From Actinomycetes bacterium (lineage in GTDB: Bacteria; Actinomycetota; Acidimicrobiia; Acidimicrobiales; RAAP-2), in the NCBI GenBank assembly GCA_021784205.1, contig JAJXTB010000069.1, forward strand, positions 1 through 14,320: DNA of 14,320 bases, in the 5' to 3' direction. A model generated the notes under the pieces. That model saw only the letters and a list, made by a program, of their open reading frames with translations, was not told the DNA's origin and did no database searches. The first letter of the stretch is position 1, and each line of letters begins with the position of its first letter. The position numbers and the translations under genes were made by a program. Of the stretch, positions 13,356 to 14,320 are shown piece by piece.

Positions 13356-13521
13356 GTACACCGGGGCCAGCGATTGGCGGCGTCGGCACTCCTCGACGAC
13401 GTTCGCGCGTCCGCGTTCAGCACGGCGCGCCGTTCGACGTACGGTGCGGCGTTCGCACTCACGAAGCACCGGCGACGTCGCGTCGAAACGGGACTCAGCG
13501 AATCGGCCCAGCGTCTGCGCA

Positions 13522-14010
13522 TCACGCGTCAGAACCTGAATCGTCCGACCCCGAGGACGTCGGCACGACTCCAATCGTCGCCGCCGACGAGGGTCTCGTG
13601 GTCCGGGGCACGACGAATACGGTGTCGCCGACCTTGAGGCTCGACACACTGACGTGGACACGCCCGCTCAGGACGACCGTCGAGGGATCCAACGCGTAGG
13701 TCACGACCTGGGACCCACTTCGAACCGAGAGCGAGGTCGAGGACACCGCCACCACCACGCTGCGCGTGACCGGCGACGACGTGAGCGACGCCGTCACCGC
13801 ACTAGTGCTACCCGTCGAAGCTGGTGTCGTCGCGCTGAGGGTCGCGACGCGCGCGGCTCCGGTGGTCGAAGGTGATAGGGCCACGGGCGCGACACTCGGC
13901 GACCTCGATGACGTGAGGTTGGCGGCGACCGCCCCGCCCCCGATCGCGGCGAAGGTGGTCACGGTCCAGAGACTTAGTCGCTTCAGTCGCTTGGCGGTCG
14001 AACGGTACAC
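13522..14010 (-). CDS. Membrane-anchored Ser/Thr-rich protein, DUF5666-like end
   Basis: A 162-residue protein of unknown function. Basic residues precede a single hydrophobic helix at about 13-30 (signal anchor). A low-complexity Ser/Thr/Ala/Val linker runs from about 31 to 83, followed by a small beta-rich domain (84-136) with YALDPSTVVLSG and SVSSLKVGDTVFVVP, which resembles DUF5666-type domains. The C-terminus is Ser/Asp-rich. It is expected to face outward. GTG 14010 is well supported by GAGGAG five bases upstream. Its neighbours give no functional hint. The compositional bias means some caution, but the start, the helix and the domain make it a likely real gene. Confidence 0.7.
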   Translation of the reverse strand: MYRSTAKRLKRLSLWTVTTFAAIGGGAVAANLTSSRSPSVAPVALSPSTTGAARVATLSATTPASTGSTSAVTASLTSSPVTRSVVVAVSSTSLSVRSGSQVVTYALDPSTVVLSGRVHVSVSSLKVGDTVFVVPRTTRPSSAATIGVVPTSSGSDDSGSDA

Positions 14011-14163
14011 GGTGACTCCTCAGTGGCTTGGTGGACTCGGCCCTATCCCAGCGTGGCGGGCCCGCGTGAGGAGGCGCTGAATCGCCGATAAAGGCCCGTT
14101 AAGAGTTCGGTCACGTGGAGTTCGCTGGCGTCATCGCGTTCACCGACGAGACAGAGTCGGCGA

Positions 14164-14183
14164 CGACGGTGACCCCACCGTCG
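14164..14183. other. Hairpin between divergent genes
   Basis: CGACGGTG and CACCGTCG form a perfect 8-base stem with loop ACCC. It lies between the minus-strand anchored protein and the plus-strand aminotransferase fragment, so it is not placed as a terminator and could be an operator. No T-tract follows on either strand. Confidence 0.35.
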
Positions 14184-14243
14184 CCTCGCGCGGCGACTGG
14201 TCAGTGCGTTAGCGTCGAAGCAAGAACGACGAGGACGATAATC

Positions 14244-14320
14244 ATGGCCGAGGACCGATCCATACTGAGCAGCGTCGAGCGTGAAAGGGCGTCGGTCTTC
14301 CATTCGTGGTCGGCTCAGGC
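14244..14320 (+). CDS. Probable class III aminotransferase, 3'-truncated by window edge
   Basis: Only the first 25 codons are present. The sequence ends RERASVFHSWSAQ, which resembles the N-terminus of class III (PLP-dependent, omega-type) aminotransferases, where a segment ending FHxWSAQ comes just before the fold. Their substrates include taurine, putrescine or other amines with pyruvate. GAGGA at 14231-14235, eight bases before ATG 14244, supports the start. The call rests on one short motif and recall of the family, so the rest of the gene is needed to confirm it. Confidence 0.5.
   Translation, partial: MAEDRSILSSVERERASVFHSWSAQ

Noticed and set aside
14043..14303. 86-codon minus-strand open frame near the right edge
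   Set aside because: Arg-rich, no motif, overlaps the start of the aminotransferase gene and its promoter region.

Overview
The window is high-GC bacterial DNA with tightly packed genes, frequent GTG starts and 1-4 base stop/start overlaps. Several genes lack a Shine-Dalgarno but have a -10-like hexamer just upstream of the start codon. This, with an actinobacterial-looking heme A synthase, a DUF2252 protein and SGNH/LLM families, points to an actinomycete-type organism, possibly Acidimicrobiia. The class is inference.

Left part (1-2550): the 3' portion of a CtaA/COX15 heme A synthase, then a three-gene unit with overlapping genes. It encodes a 60-aa single-helix protein, a four-helix diheme cytochrome b whose helix-D histidines have cytochrome b6-type spacing, and a 313-aa membrane-anchored companion of unknown function. 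No Rieske protein, cytochrome c or Qo-site (PEWY) domain is in the window. A long hairpin closes the unit.

Middle-left (2552-6486): a MarR regulator diverges from a run of four genes: DODA/YgiD-type extradiol dioxygenase, MhqD-like serine esterase, LLM flavin-dependent oxidoreductase and D-2-hydroxyacid dehydrogenase. A strong sigma70-type promoter precedes the dioxygenase. The set resembles, by gene class, the MhqR quinone/electrophile detoxification regulon of Bacillus.

Middle (6519-9599): tRNA-Ala(TGC) on the minus strand, then a minus-strand pair (PQ-loop-like membrane protein and DUF2252 protein, 4-base overlap). This pair diverges from a TesB-like acyl-CoA thioesterase through a short region in which a perfect inverted repeat covers possible start codons on both sides. 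tRNA-Ile(GAT) follows.

Accessory-looking stretch (9600-11774): a secreted SGNH/GDSL hydrolase flanked by two long gene-poor segments. These hold a dispersed, structured ~60-base repeat (two direct copies around the hydrolase, and an inverted partial copy against the tRNA-Ile 3' end) and what looks like a frameshifted gene remnant.

Right part (11775-14320): an Lrp/AsnC regulator divergent from azlC-azlD (branched-chain amino acid exporter), a small anchored Ser/Thr-rich protein on the minus strand, and the first 25 codons of a probable class III aminotransferase running off the end.
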